Assembly: GCF_018141425.1 (NCBI RefSeq)
Contig: NZ_CP058561.1
Span: 682,001-746,000, forward strand
Direction: 5' to 3'
Source of the DNA: Vallitalea guaymasensis
GTDB lineage: Bacteria > Bacillota > Clostridia > Lachnospirales > Vallitaleaceae
Length of the DNA stretch: 64,000 nucleotides
The position numbers and the translations under genes are program-made. Shown in pieces: positions 1 through 8,924 of the stretch (positions within the stretch are counted from its first letter, which is position 1; the number at the start of each line of letters is the position of its first letter). The notes beneath the pieces were generated by a model. The model was not told the DNA's origin, ran no database searches, and saw only the letters and a program-made list of their open reading frames with translations.

Positions 1-678
1 TATAACCTTTTTTAATGACCTTACATCCTTATTACTGAGTTTTACATGAATTGGCTCAGTCTTAATAGCCTGCTCATAGTTATATGTAGCAAGAGCTAAT
101 AATTCTAGTATCTTACCTTCTAGGTATATATTCATAGAAGAACCTTTTGCCCTGGAGCTTTTTATTTGCTGGAATATAAAATTAAGTTCTGGTTGATTAG
201 GACTCTTAGATAAGAATCTTACCGCATTTTTAGCCCCTTGATAACTATCTCCATATCTTTTCTGTAGAAAATCATCATAATACTCTTTTGATATTATAAC
301 TTTTGTGAAACGTACCGGTTCTTTCTTTTTGCAATAAACATATATTTTTTTACTATTGTTGATATAACAGCATATCCCCTTTTTGACAGGTTTAACTTTT
401 TGATCGCCTACTTTAAAAGAACTTGAACTAGTTTCAAATTGACTTATCTCAACATAACTCTGAGTGATTTCTGATACCTTTTCAAAATCGTGTTTTGGTG
501 TATAGTCTGCAATAATTACCATAAACATATCATTAAATGATATAAGCCTCAAACTCCCATCCCCATATTCTGGTTCCATCCTATAAAAGTGGTCTCCCTC
601 CTGGGAATATTCGTACACCATTGTAAATGGATACTGCTCAGTTAAAACAGAATAGTATTCATGTATTGTCTCTATCAT
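1..678 (-). CDS. AraC-family regulator, N-terminal part (cut by window edge)
   Basis: An open frame of 226 codons runs from ATG at 678 leftward off the window, behind a strong AGGAGG site about 12 nt upstream. The N-terminal ~200 residues form the sensor part. The last visible residues (KLSNKDVRSLKKV) match the linker that precedes the two helix-turn-helix motifs in AraC/PchR-like regulators, so the DNA-binding domain lies outside the window. It resembles in layout the AraC protein at 55668-56657. It is transcribed divergently from the ABC/ABC/MATE operon at 935 and probably controls it. The family assignment is inferred from the linker and the context, because the HTH itself is not visible. 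Confidence 0.75.
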   Translation of the reverse strand, partial: MIETIHEYYSVLTEQYPFTMVYEYSQEGDHFYRMEPEYGDGSLRLISFNDMFMVIIADYTPKHDFEKVSEITQSYVEISQFETSSSSFKVGDQKVKPVKKGICCYINNSKKIYVYCKKKEPVRFTKVIISKEYYDDFLQKRYGDSYQGAKNAVRFLSKSPNQPELNFIFQQIKSSRAKGSSMNIYLEGKILELLALATYNYEQAIKTEPIHVKLSNKDVRSLKKVI

Positions 679-852
679 CTAATTTTACCTCCTGGAAATG
701 TATACTGTCATTCTATCATAAATTTATATCATACAACACCTTAATTATATCATAATATTACCATTTTTCTATCTTAGAGACAATCACATAACATTGATTT
801 TAAGGGCTTTTACCCAGTTTATTCAAAAACTAATTAATTGAATACTAGTATA

Positions 853-880
853 TTGTAATTACTATAAAAAAAGCTATAAT
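853..880 (+). promoter_or_regulatory. Promoter of the ABC/ABC/MATE operon
   Basis: TTGTAA at 853-858 and a perfect TATAAT at 875-880 are separated by 16 nt. A start near 887 leaves a leader of about 48 nt before the ATG at 935. This looks like a vegetative sigma-A promoter. Confidence 0.6.
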
Positions 881-899
881 ATAGAGCATCAACAGATTA

Positions 900-914
900 T
901 GATAATAACTCTCA
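900..914 (+). promoter_or_regulatory. Weak Fur-box candidate
   Basis: TGATAATAACTCTCA matches the 7-1-7 Fur consensus TGATAATnATTATCA at 12 of the 14 fixed positions, with both mismatches in the right half. It lies just downstream of the predicted transcription start of the ABC/ABC/MATE operon. It is weaker than the boxes at 13955, 17550 and 56718. Confidence 0.3.
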
Positions 915-934
915 ATTAGGAAAGGAGCCTAAAA

Positions 935-2680
935 ATGAATAAAAAACAATCTTTATTAAATAATTTGTTTTCTCTATTAAAAGGCGAACGTATTAAACTT
1001 TTTGTAGGATTGATACTTGCGATAATATGTTCTGCATTATCATTTGTACCATATCTGGCAATATACAAAATAATATATGAGTATAGTCAAAGTGGATTTA
1101 ATTTTTCATTTATCATATATTGGGCAATCATTAGTATTGCTTCAGTTATATTAAAATCTTTACTATTATCAATTGCCAGCCTTTGTACCCACTTATCAGC
1201 ATTTAACACAATGCATAAATTAAGAATCAAGGTAATCAGGTATATGTCAAAGTTGAATCTAGGTTTTTTTAATGATAACTCTCAAGGTGAAATTAAAACA
1301 GCTCTATTTGACGATATTGGAAGATTAGAAAATTTTATAGGTCATAATCTTATTGAACTGGCACAATCCTTTGTTGTACCTATCATATTATTTGTAATAC
1401 TGCTCATTATCCAGCCTATAATGGCAATATGCATATTGATACCAGCTGTTCTTGGAATCTTTATCCCAATGAAGATTATGAAAGGATATCCAGAACTAAC
1501 AACAGAATTTGCTAATACCATATCTTCTGTCAACACATCAGTCAACGAAATGGTATCGGGTATGCAGGTACTTAAAATGTATCATCTATCTGCAAAACAT
1601 TTCAAGAAATATACTAATTCATTATCACTATATACAACATGTCTCAAAAAAATGGCACATAAATCTTGTGCTCCTATAGCAGTTACCGTTGTAATACTAG
1701 ATTCTGCTATTTTATTTACATTGCCTGTAGGTGGATTTTTGTATATTAATGAAATGCTTTCACTTGGTAATTACCTTCTATTTATATTGTTGTCAATGTG
1801 TTTCTTTAGTGCTTTCTTCAATCTTATAAATATAAGAATGGGAATTATGGAGTTAAAAAGCGGATTGACCCATGTTCAAAAAATACTTAACCTTGAGCCT
1901 ATATCTGAAGGAACCATAGTTCTTCCAAAGAAGGAAAGTTATAGTGTCAGCTTTGATAATGTATCTTTTTCCTACTCTGATACATCTGTACTTAAAGATG
2001 TTAACCTTAACATACCCGCTGGTAGCTTTACAGCATTTGTAGGTGCATCAGGCGCTGGTAAAACCACAGCTGCACAATTGATTGGAAGATACTTTGATGT
2101 TAATCAAGGCGAAATAAAAATTAATGATGTTAATATAAAAGATTTGACTACCAATTCCCTGATGGACACTACTGCTTTTGTATTCCAAGATATATTCATA
2201 ATGGATGATACCATATTTGAAAATATCGCAATGGGCAGTAACGCTGATTCTTCCAAAGTCATAGAAGCCGCCAAAGGAGCTATGATCCATGATTTTATCA
2301 TGAGTCTACCCAAAGGATATAAGACTCGACTAGGAGATTCAGAAGGAATAAAACTCTCTGGAGGTCAAAAGCAGCGAATTGCTATAGCACGTGCTATTTT
2401 AAAAGACTCCCCAATAGTTATTTTTGATGAAGCTACTTCATTTTCAGATATAGAGAATGAACATAAAATCCAACTTGCTCTAGCTAATCTATTGAAAGGC
2501 AAGACAACGATAATGATAGCTCATAGACTTCATACAATAGTTAATGCTGATAACATTGTTGTATTTAATGAAGGTAAGATTGCCCAACAAGGCACACATG
2601 ATGATTTAGTAAATTCAAACGGAATCTATAGTACTATGTGGAATGCTTATATACACTCATCAGAAAAGGAGGCTGTCTAG
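935..2680 (+). CDS. ABC half-transporter, fused permease-ATPase
   Basis: A 581-residue protein with an N-terminal six-helix type-I exporter-fold membrane domain (about 1-310) and a C-terminal ATPase (about 335-575). Walker A is GASGAGKTT, the signature is LSGGQKQR, Walker B is PIVIFDEAT and the H-loop is IAHR. The D-loop reads FSD instead of the usual ALD. The start follows AAAGGAG. The next gene begins on the base after the stop codon, so the two half-transporters should be made together as a heterodimer. Pairs of this type next to an AraC regulator include both drug exporters and siderophore importers of the YbtPQ/IrtAB kind. The flanking iron-type regulation favours metallophore transport, but substrate and direction are not shown by the sequence. 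Confidence 0.88.
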   Translation: MNKKQSLLNNLFSLLKGERIKLFVGLILAIICSALSFVPYLAIYKIIYEYSQSGFNFSFIIYWAIISIASVILKSLLLSIASLCTHLSAFNTMHKLRIKVIRYMSKLNLGFFNDNSQGEIKTALFDDIGRLENFIGHNLIELAQSFVVPIILFVILLIIQPIMAICILIPAVLGIFIPMKIMKGYPELTTEFANTISSVNTSVNEMVSGMQVLKMYHLSAKHFKKYTNSLSLYTTCLKKMAHKSCAPIAVTVVILDSAILFTLPVGGFLYINEMLSLGNYLLFILLSMCFFSAFFNLINIRMGIMELKSGLTHVQKILNLEPISEGTIVLPKKESYSVSFDNVSFSYSDTSVLKDVNLNIPAGSFTAFVGASGAGKTTAAQLIGRYFDVNQGEIKINDVNIKDLTTNSLMDTTAFVFQDIFIMDDTIFENIAMGSNADSSKVIEAAKGAMIHDFIMSLPKGYKTRLGDSEGIKLSGGQKQRIAIARAILKDSPIVIFDEATSFSDIENEHKIQLALANLLKGKTTIMIAHRLHTIVNADNIVVFNEGKIAQQGTHDDLVNSNGIYSTMWNAYIHSSEKEAV

Positions 2681-4426
2681 ATGTTAAAAACAATAAGTTG
2701 GCTGTTAAAAGACAATAAGAAAAAGCTTTATCTTCCTATTTTTCTAACTATCATAGATGCTATAGGCAGTATGGCATTATATTTCATTTTGTACTTGACA
2801 GTTGTAGAATTACTTAATGATACTCTAACTGAATCTAAAATCATAATATACACAGCAATATGTGCAGCAAGCGTAATCTATCGAATTATTATATATCGCA
2901 AAGGTTATTTATTATGTTTTACAAGAGGTTTTGATGTGGCTCATGATGTTCGTGTTGATCTAGGTGAACATATATGTAATCTTAACCTTGGATATTTTAA
3001 TAAAAACAGTATAGGGCATTTGATGAATACTCTTACTAATGATATCGCTAGTTTTGAAGGGGTTCTATCCCATGCTTTACCTTTTTGCATAAAAACACTC
3101 ACATTAGTTGTGCTAATTATCATAGGTACATTTTTCATCAACTGGCAACTAGCCTTGTCACAATGTTTAGTAATAGTGATTTCTTTCCCTATACTCCATT
3201 GGAGCAATAGACTAGTAAAAAAATACGGAAAAGAAAAGCGCAGTCTCGGTTCACGTATGATTTCAGTTGTAATCGAGTATATAAAAGGATTCAAAGTATT
3301 CAAATCTCATAACTTGACAGATACACACTTTGAACGATTGATTGATACTCTAGAAGATACAAGAAAATTAAGTATCAAGACAGAATATAAGATGGCAATA
3401 CCTAATTGTATGTATGTAATCATCGTTAGTTTTTTGACTCCATTGATACTATTATTAGGTAGCTATATGGTATCAGGAAATGAACTGACAGCTGAATCCT
3501 TTGTTGCATTCATGATAATGAGTCTAGCCCTTTCAGCTCTTCTTATATCTTTCGAACACTATTATATAATGTTAAATGATTTAAAACTTGCTACTAGTAA
3601 TCTAAAGACTACATTCGATTATAAACCTCTTTCATATACTGATAGCGATTTTACATTAGATAATTATAAAGTTTCTTTTATAAATGTAGATTTCTCATAT
3701 GAATCTGGAAAAGAAGTACTACACAATATTAACTTTGAAGCAAAAGAAAAAAGCATAACCGCTCTAGTAGGACCATCAGGAGCAGGGAAATCAACCATAG
3801 CTAATCTTATAGCACGTTTTTGGGATCCTACAAAAGGTTCAATAGAAATTGGTGGTAGAGATATAAAAGACCTGAATCCAGACCAGCTTCTCCGTTACAT
3901 CAGTGCGGTCTTCCAAGAAAATGTATTACTTAATGATACAATCCTTAATAATATCAAAATCGGTAAACCTGATGCTACATACAAAGAAATCATCGAAGCA
4001 GCTAAACTTGCCAATTGTCATGGCTTTATCACGAAGTTACCAGACGGCTATGATACTATGGTAGCTCAAGGTGGAGCTTCTCTATCAGGTGGAGAAAAAC
4101 AGCGTATAGCTATTGCAAGGGCTATCCTTAAAAAAGCACCAATCCTGTTATTAGATGAATCAACTGCTTCCCTTGATCCAGATAATGAAGCTAAAATAAA
4201 TAATGCCTTAGACAGATTGATGAAAGATAAAACTGTATTTGTTATAGCTCATAGACTAAATACAATACGCAACGCTCATCAGATAATCCTATTGAATGAT
4301 GGAAAAGTTGAAGAAATAGGCAATCATAAATACCTGATGAAACAGAAGGGTCATTATTACAGAATGGTTAAAGAACAAGAAGCTGCAAGTGAATGGATTG
4401 TGAAAGGAGATGCTATATATGAGTAA
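2681..4426 (+). CDS. ABC half-transporter, fused permease-ATPase (partner)
   Basis: A 581-residue partner of the preceding gene, with its ATG directly after that gene's TAG and an AAAGGAGG site inside the end of the upstream gene. The membrane domain spans about 1-300. The ATPase domain has Walker A GPSGAGKST, signature LSGGEKQR, Walker B ILLLDEST with the catalytic glutamate, D-loop SLD and IAHR. Both nucleotide-binding domains of the pair look competent. Its last 8 nt overlap the MATE gene start, so the three genes form one translationally coupled operon. It resembles the pair at 51839-55316, which points to a duplicated module type. Confidence 0.88.
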   Translation: MLKTISWLLKDNKKKLYLPIFLTIIDAIGSMALYFILYLTVVELLNDTLTESKIIIYTAICAASVIYRIIIYRKGYLLCFTRGFDVAHDVRVDLGEHICNLNLGYFNKNSIGHLMNTLTNDIASFEGVLSHALPFCIKTLTLVVLIIIGTFFINWQLALSQCLVIVISFPILHWSNRLVKKYGKEKRSLGSRMISVVIEYIKGFKVFKSHNLTDTHFERLIDTLEDTRKLSIKTEYKMAIPNCMYVIIVSFLTPLILLLGSYMVSGNELTAESFVAFMIMSLALSALLISFEHYYIMLNDLKLATSNLKTTFDYKPLSYTDSDFTLDNYKVSFINVDFSYESGKEVLHNINFEAKEKSITALVGPSGAGKSTIANLIARFWDPTKGSIEIGGRDIKDLNPDQLLRYISAVFQENVLLNDTILNNIKIGKPDATYKEIIEAAKLANCHGFITKLPDGYDTMVAQGGASLSGGEKQRIAIARAILKKAPILLLDESTASLDPDNEAKINNALDRLMKDKTVFVIAHRLNTIRNAHQIILLNDGKVEEIGNHKYLMKQKGHYYRMVKEQEAASEWIVKGDAIYE

Positions 4427-5801
4427 CAAAAATAATAGAATCCTTCTAATGAGTGAAGGTAATATTACTGAATCTTTATTTAAACTAGGTATACCGATGG
4501 TTGTCAGTATGCTTGTCATTGCATTATACAACGTAGTAGACACTTATTTTGTATCAGAACTTGGCATAAGTCAAGTAGGAGCTGTCACAGTAGCCTTTCC
4601 AATATCTTTGATTTTCTCAGGTATTGGACTTACATTTGGAACAGGGGGAGGTTCATATATATCTAGGCTACTTGGCTCCAAAGATACGAAAAAAGCTAAT
4701 GAAGTAGCATCAACTGCATTATTTAGCGCTTTAATAATAGGCATAATAATAGTTATTTCAATTTTTATTTTCTTAGGTCCCGTACTGTTATTTATGGGAG
4801 CTACAGAAACAATATTACCTTTTGCCAAGAGTTATGCATCAATATTCATAATCAGTATGCTATTCAGCACTGTCAATGTTGCCACCGGTAACCTAGCCGT
4901 TGCCCAAGGTGCTGCTAATATTTCATTGACTGCAATGATTAGTGGTTCCGTCCTTAATATGATCCTAGACCCATTATTTATATATACATTCAATCTAGGT
5001 ATTGAAGGAGCCGCATTAGCTACTTTACTTTCTCAGATAGTGACATCACTTATTTATATTAAATTCTTTGTAAGCGGTAAGAGTTTCCTAAAAATTTCAT
5101 TATCCAATTTTGCACCTAGAAAAAATACTTATATACAGATAATTAAGATTGGTATCTCAATGCTGCTTTTACAACTCCTTTGTAGCTTATCCATGAGCTT
5201 AATATCTAGAGCAGCTAAGGCTTATGATGACCAAGCTATTGCTGCAATAGGGATTGTGCTTAGAATAATCACTCTTGGTACTAATGTAGTTTTTGGATTC
5301 ATGAAAGGTTTTCAACCTATTGCAGGATATAATTATGGTGCTAAGAATTTTGGTAGATTGAAAGATGCTACAAAAGCTACTATAAAATGGACAACGATAT
5401 TTTGTATTGCATGGACTGCCATAAGTTTTATCTTTGCAAAACCCATTATATCTATTTTCAGTTCAGATGAAGAAGTTATACGTATTGGTGTAAAAGCTTT
5501 GAGAGCTAATACAATAATGTTTTTCACTTTTGGATTTCAGTTCACATATTCAACATTGTATCTGGCTATTGGTAGAGCAGTATCCGGCGGAATACTTAAT
5601 ATCGGAAGACAAGGTATATTCTTCATACCAGTAATATTGATTATGCCATCTTTACTGGGTCTTAATGGAATTATATATTCTCAGGCTGTAGCGGATATTT
5701 TGACAAGTGTAGTTACTGTTGTTTTTGCTGTGAAAATAGAGAGGGAATTTCGTCAGATTGTTAGTGAGGATAAAGTTGAGTTGAAGACTAGGGTTGTTTG
5801 A
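4419..5801 (+). CDS. MATE-family efflux transporter
   Basis: A 460-residue, twelve-helix transporter of the MATE (MatE/NorM/DinF) family, which export organic molecules in exchange for Na+ or H+. The two related halves are visible as repeated MatE motifs, for example FxLGIPMVVSMLV near the N-terminus and the symmetric IGISMLLLQLL segment at mid-length. An in-frame ATG at 4410 lies inside the ribosome site AAAGGAGA, so I place the start at 4419, 8 nt downstream of that site. It overlaps the upstream ABC gene by 8 nt. A MATE exporter co-transcribed with an ABC pair could secrete the metallophore or drug that the ABC pair handles; this is inference. Confidence 0.88.
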   Translation: MSNKNNRILLMSEGNITESLFKLGIPMVVSMLVIALYNVVDTYFVSELGISQVGAVTVAFPISLIFSGIGLTFGTGGGSYISRLLGSKDTKKANEVASTALFSALIIGIIIVISIFIFLGPVLLFMGATETILPFAKSYASIFIISMLFSTVNVATGNLAVAQGAANISLTAMISGSVLNMILDPLFIYTFNLGIEGAALATLLSQIVTSLIYIKFFVSGKSFLKISLSNFAPRKNTYIQIIKIGISMLLLQLLCSLSMSLISRAAKAYDDQAIAAIGIVLRIITLGTNVVFGFMKGFQPIAGYNYGAKNFGRLKDATKATIKWTTIFCIAWTAISFIFAKPIISIFSSDEEVIRIGVKALRANTIMFFTFGFQFTYSTLYLAIGRAVSGGILNIGRQGIFFIPVILIMPSLLGLNGIIYSQAVADILTSVVTVVFAVKIEREFRQIVSEDKVELKTRVV

Positions 5802-5865
5802 TAAAAAGGTTATAGGGTTAAGAATTGGAATAGGTGAATTTTTTTATTAGACAACGGATGTATGT

Positions 5866-5973
5866 GAGAAACATATAGGGTGATAATCACTCCCGTTACA
5901 TTTGCTGCTATTATCTGGTTAAGATGTAGCAGCAACCTGTAAAAGTCGTTCTTATCACCCTATATGTTTTCTC
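5866..5973 (+). repeat. Structured palindromic repeat, family 1, copy A
   Basis: About 20-bp outer arms (5866-5885 and 5952-5973, one extra base) enclose a ~65 nt conserved core with its own nested stems: TTACA/TGTAA, TGCTGCT/AGCAGCA and ATCT/AGAT. Copy B (6179-6280) has the same core in the opposite orientation, but different arm sequences. The repeat sits just past the MATE gene in a convergent intergenic region, so it may also end transcription. No coding potential is apparent. Confidence 0.8.
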
Positions 5974-6178
5974 CTTTATATCGCCACTCTGGGGTGTGTT
6001 AGAACCTCAGCTGTAGCATATAAAATGATTTTTTCTTACTATCTAGTAATGATGATTTTAATATTCAAAGAATATTGTAATGAATCTATAAAAATACAAC
6101 TCCTCATCAATATCCAGCACCATTTTATAATCCCCAAACTACGGTCTATACTCGCTCAAGAGCGCCACCGAAAAACAG
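5974..6178. other. Spacer between inverted repeat copies
   Basis: About 205 nt of AT-rich sequence separate the two family-1 copies. An open frame of 75 codons (6025-6252) runs through it into copy B. It has no convincing ribosome site or recognisable product, and I do not call it. Nothing else was recognised here. Confidence 0.5.
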
Positions 6179-6280
6179 ATACCCTATATAGTGATAAGAA
6201 CGACTTTTACAGGTTGTTGTTACATCTTAAACAGATAAAACAACAAATGTAACGAGAGTGATTATCACTATATAGGGTAT
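6179..6280 (-). repeat. Structured palindromic repeat, family 1, copy B
   Basis: Perfect 19-bp outer arms (6179-6197 and 6262-6280) enclose a core that, read on the minus strand, matches copy A at 5866 almost base for base. The inner stem is TGTTGTT/AACAACA where copy A has TGCTGCT/AGCAGCA, so paired positions change together. The outer arms also differ between copies but pair perfectly within each. It lies just downstream of the stop of the sugar kinase gene on its strand. Confidence 0.8.
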
Positions 6281-6307
6281 TACTATCATTATGTTGTCCC
6301 CATTGTC

Positions 6308-7270
6308 CTAAAACAATCCCCTAAACTCACTAATTTCTTCCTCACTGGGCATTATACTAATTGACCCATACCTTGTAGTCACAATAGCCGCACCAGCATT
6401 AGCAAAAGCTAACATATCAATTATATCCTCTTTGGATAGCTCCTCTATTCTCATATTAATTTCTATCAATTTATATATTATACCACCAAAGAACGTATCT
6501 CCAGCCCCAGTGGTATCTATAGCTTGTACCTTATAAGCCTTCACAAACTCATAATATTTATCAGTCTTTATTATACTGCCTTCTGAACCCAAAGAGATAC
6601 ACAACATTTTTATATTACTAAATTCCCTCATCAATTTTGTAGAAGCAGTTTTGATATCTTTTTCGTTTGTAATGAATTCCAATTCCTCTTCAGAAACTTT
6701 TACTACGGAAGCGTATTCCAAGCCTTTTATTATCATAGCTTTCGCTTCATCTAAATCATTCCATAGATTAGTTCTTAAGTTAGGATCATATGTTATGAAT
6801 ACTCCGTTATCTTTAGCGATTTCAAGAGCTTTTAAGGTTGTTTCTCTAATTGGGCTATCAGTAAATGATAAAGAACCAAAATGAAATATCTTAGTATTTT
6901 TGATTAAATCATAATCAAGCTCTTCTATTGATAGATTGATGTCTGCTCCAGGTTTTCTATAAAAACTGAAACTTCTATCTCCCGTTTCATCTATGTGAAC
7001 AAATGCTAGTGTAGTATTAATATCTTTATCCACTTTAATTCCAATTGTGTCAATACCTTTTTCTTTTAAGGTGTTCTTCAAGAATTCACCAAATGAATCA
7101 TTACCTACTTTACCTATAAACGCTGTTTTAGTATGTAACTTAGATAAATAAGCCAATAAATTAGCTGGAGCTCCTCCTGGATTTTGTTCAAATACATTAT
7201 TACCTCTATCAGATTTTCCGATAGGTGTAAAATCAATTAGTAATTCTCCTAGTGCTATAATATCATACAT
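6308..7270 (-). CDS. PfkB-family carbohydrate kinase, fructokinase-like
   Basis: A 320-residue sugar kinase of the ribokinase/PfkB family, most like fructokinases that make fructose 6-phosphate from fructose and ATP. The N-terminal signature NPGGAPAN (about 31-38) and FIGKVGNDSFG (about 52-62) are present. The C-terminal DTTGAGDTFFGG (about 253-264) carries the catalytic aspartate and the anion hole. The ribosome site directly before ATG 7270 is weak (AAGG). A strong AAGGAG instead serves a short 18-codon frame (7255-7311) that overlaps the kinase start, so the kinase may be translationally coupled to it. The IS110 element lies immediately upstream and may have altered its promoter. No sugar transporter is adjacent. 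Confidence 0.88.
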   Translation of the reverse strand: MYDIIALGELLIDFTPIGKSDRGNNVFEQNPGGAPANLLAYLSKLHTKTAFIGKVGNDSFGEFLKNTLKEKGIDTIGIKVDKDINTTLAFVHIDETGDRSFSFYRKPGADINLSIEELDYDLIKNTKIFHFGSLSFTDSPIRETTLKALEIAKDNGVFITYDPNLRTNLWNDLDEAKAMIIKGLEYASVVKVSEEELEFITNEKDIKTASTKLMREFSNIKMLCISLGSEGSIIKTDKYYEFVKAYKVQAIDTTGAGDTFFGGIIYKLIEINMRIEELSKEDIIDMLAFANAGAAIVTTRYGSISIMPSEEEISEFRGLF

Positions 7271-7311
7271 AAATATTTACCTTGTATACTAAATATATCA
7301 GATTGATACAT
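7255..7311 (-). CDS. Possible 18-residue leader peptide overlapping the kinase start
   Basis: ATG at 7311 lies 9 nt downstream of a clean AAGGAG and opens an 18-codon frame that ends in TAG inside the first codons of the kinase gene. The kinase itself lacks a good ribosome site. The arrangement would fit translational coupling. No homology is claimed, and it could be chance. Confidence 0.25.
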   Translation of the reverse strand: MYQSDIFSIQGKYLCMIL

Positions 7312-7373
7312 CAGTATACTCTCCTTTCTTATTTCTGCTTTATATTATTTTCCTATATAATATTTAGATAAAC

Positions 7374-7546
7374 GTTGTGGAGTATTCCATGTTTTACCTA
7401 CGGCTCGACCGTTGAATGGAGGGTATACCCACAACTATTATTCAAAGGATAAATTAGCTGGTTAACGCTTGACGTTTCATTTACAAGGTCATCCGAATTT
7501 TAGTTTGTGGTCGCACAATGTTTAAATATATCTAGGAGGTCTTAAC
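7374..7546 (+). ncRNA. Candidate IS110 bridge RNA in the element's left-end leader
   Basis: The long non-coding stretch before the IS110 transposase is rich in hairpins. GTTGTGG (7374-7380) pairs with CCACAAC (7429-7435), enclosing CCAT/ATGG and ACGG/CCGT stems separated by internal loops. A second stem-loop region follows (about 7455-7530). IS110-group elements are known to transcribe a bridge RNA with target- and donor-binding internal loops from this position. The position and stem/internal-loop layout fit. The loop-to-flank complementarity was not verified, and RNA ends are unknown. Confidence 0.45.
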
Positions 7547-8719
7547 ATGCTTTTTATTGGCATTGATGTCGCTTCAAAAAAACATGATGTAATTATTATT
7601 TCAGAGTACGGTGAAATCCTTTCAGAGTCTTTTACTATCGAAAACTCTTCTGCTGGATTTAAAAAACTCCATACGGAAATTTCTTCCCATACGGAGCTTT
7701 TTGATAACGTCCATATAGGGCTTGAAGAAACTGGTATTTACTCCAGTAACATCCGTGACTTCTTGCACTCTGCCGGTTTCAACGTGTATATGATTAACCC
7801 CGTTCTAACCCACCACAGTAGAATGGCATATTCACTAAGAAACACAAAAACTGATAAACTTGACTGCCTTGCAATCTGTAGATATATCATGCATAATTTC
7901 ACGCATCTCAAACCCTATATATCTACACTATACACGACTTCTGAACTTAAGTCATTATCTAGATTACGTCTAGATAAACTTCATACCCTTGCAAAGGCCA
8001 AAATGGAGTTCACTCGATTGCTCCAGATTACTTTCCCTGAGTTTATCAAACACTTCAAACAGCATTCTCAGTGGGCTATGAATCTTTTCTCTTCTTATCC
8101 AGCTCCTGCTAAGATTGCTCGTATGCATCTTGACACACTTGTAAGCATTATCAAAATCAAGGGGGATCGTGTTTCTGCTGCTCAATTAATCAAAAATCTT
8201 GCTAAAAAAACAATTGGTGATACTTCTATTACCAACTCACTTCTTATAGAGTCTATCATCGATGACATCAATCACTACAACAAACAGATTGCTATTATCG
8301 ATAAACATCTTGATGCTCTGATGGCTGATTTTGATTTTATAACAACAATACCAGGTGTTGGTAACGTTATTGGTGCTTCTATCATTGGTGAAATCGGTGA
8401 TATCTCACGCTTTAATTCACCTTCTCAACTATTAGCATTTGCCGGTCTTGATCCCTCCATCTATGAATCAGGAGAGTTCAAAGGTAAACGGTGTCGCATA
8501 TCTAAACGTGGCTCTAAATACCTCAGAACTTCCATTTTTACAGCTACACGTGTTGCGTGTGTAGGAAAAGGCAAGAACAATCAATTCCGTCAGAAATATC
8601 ATAAGAAAAAACTTCAAGGCAAGCATCATAATTCTGCACTTTGTAATGTGTCCAAAAACATGATAAATACCATTTTCGCTATGCTTAACAGTAAAGAGGA
8701 TTTTATATACATTACATAA
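7547..8719 (+). CDS. IS110-family transposase (DEDD recombinase)
   Basis: A 390-residue IS110 transposase, complete and without frameshift, preceded by AGGAGG. The N-terminal RuvC-like DEDD domain starts with FIGIDVASKKHDV (D at 7). It continues with GLEETGIY carrying the acidic residue near 60, and TKTDKLDCLAICRY with the aspartates near 103-106. The C-terminal Tnp_20 domain begins at ITTIPGVGNVIGAS (about 265). It includes LLAFAGLDPSIYESGEFKG, whose serine before glycine is the candidate nucleophile, and ISKRGSKYLR. Such enzymes insert and excise the element using a bridge RNA. Because the gene is intact, the copy may still be mobile. Confidence 0.93.
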   Translation: MLFIGIDVASKKHDVIIISEYGEILSESFTIENSSAGFKKLHTEISSHTELFDNVHIGLEETGIYSSNIRDFLHSAGFNVYMINPVLTHHSRMAYSLRNTKTDKLDCLAICRYIMHNFTHLKPYISTLYTTSELKSLSRLRLDKLHTLAKAKMEFTRLLQITFPEFIKHFKQHSQWAMNLFSSYPAPAKIARMHLDTLVSIIKIKGDRVSAAQLIKNLAKKTIGDTSITNSLLIESIIDDINHYNKQIAIIDKHLDALMADFDFITTIPGVGNVIGASIIGEIGDISRFNSPSQLLAFAGLDPSIYESGEFKGKRCRISKRGSKYLRTSIFTATRVACVGKGKNNQFRQKYHKKKLQGKHHNSALCNVSKNMINTIFAMLNSKEDFIYIT

Positions 8720-8924
8720 CTCACAATATAATTTAGGTATTCTTAGCAGTACCTTTATTTATGATGTTCTTTTTTATCTATTCAATATTTTCTTCTTTTA
8801 TTTCATTTTTTACTTGACTTTTGTATAGCTGGCTCCATTATAAGATAGTAGTTTACAGTGGATATACTTTATTATCTATAGCTGATATTATAACTATTTG
8901 TTATTGGATATTCAAGTATTAAAC

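Larger units (their letters stand above)
7374..8719 (+). mobile_element. IS110-family insertion sequence (minimal extent)
   Basis: This includes the structured leader and the DEDD transposase gene. IS110 elements lack terminal inverted repeats, and the true ends cannot be fixed by eye. The right end should lie somewhere in 8720-8924, a stretch with no gene. The element sits between two genes transcribed leftward (the kinase at 6308 and the binding protein at 8925). Confidence 0.7.

Noticed and set aside
6025-6252. A 75-codon open frame between the two family-1 repeats
   Set aside because: It runs into repeat copy B, lacks a ribosome site and has no family features.
5866-6280. CRISPR array from repeated palindromes
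   Set aside because: Only two copies, in opposite orientation, each about 100 nt, without regular spacers or cas genes.
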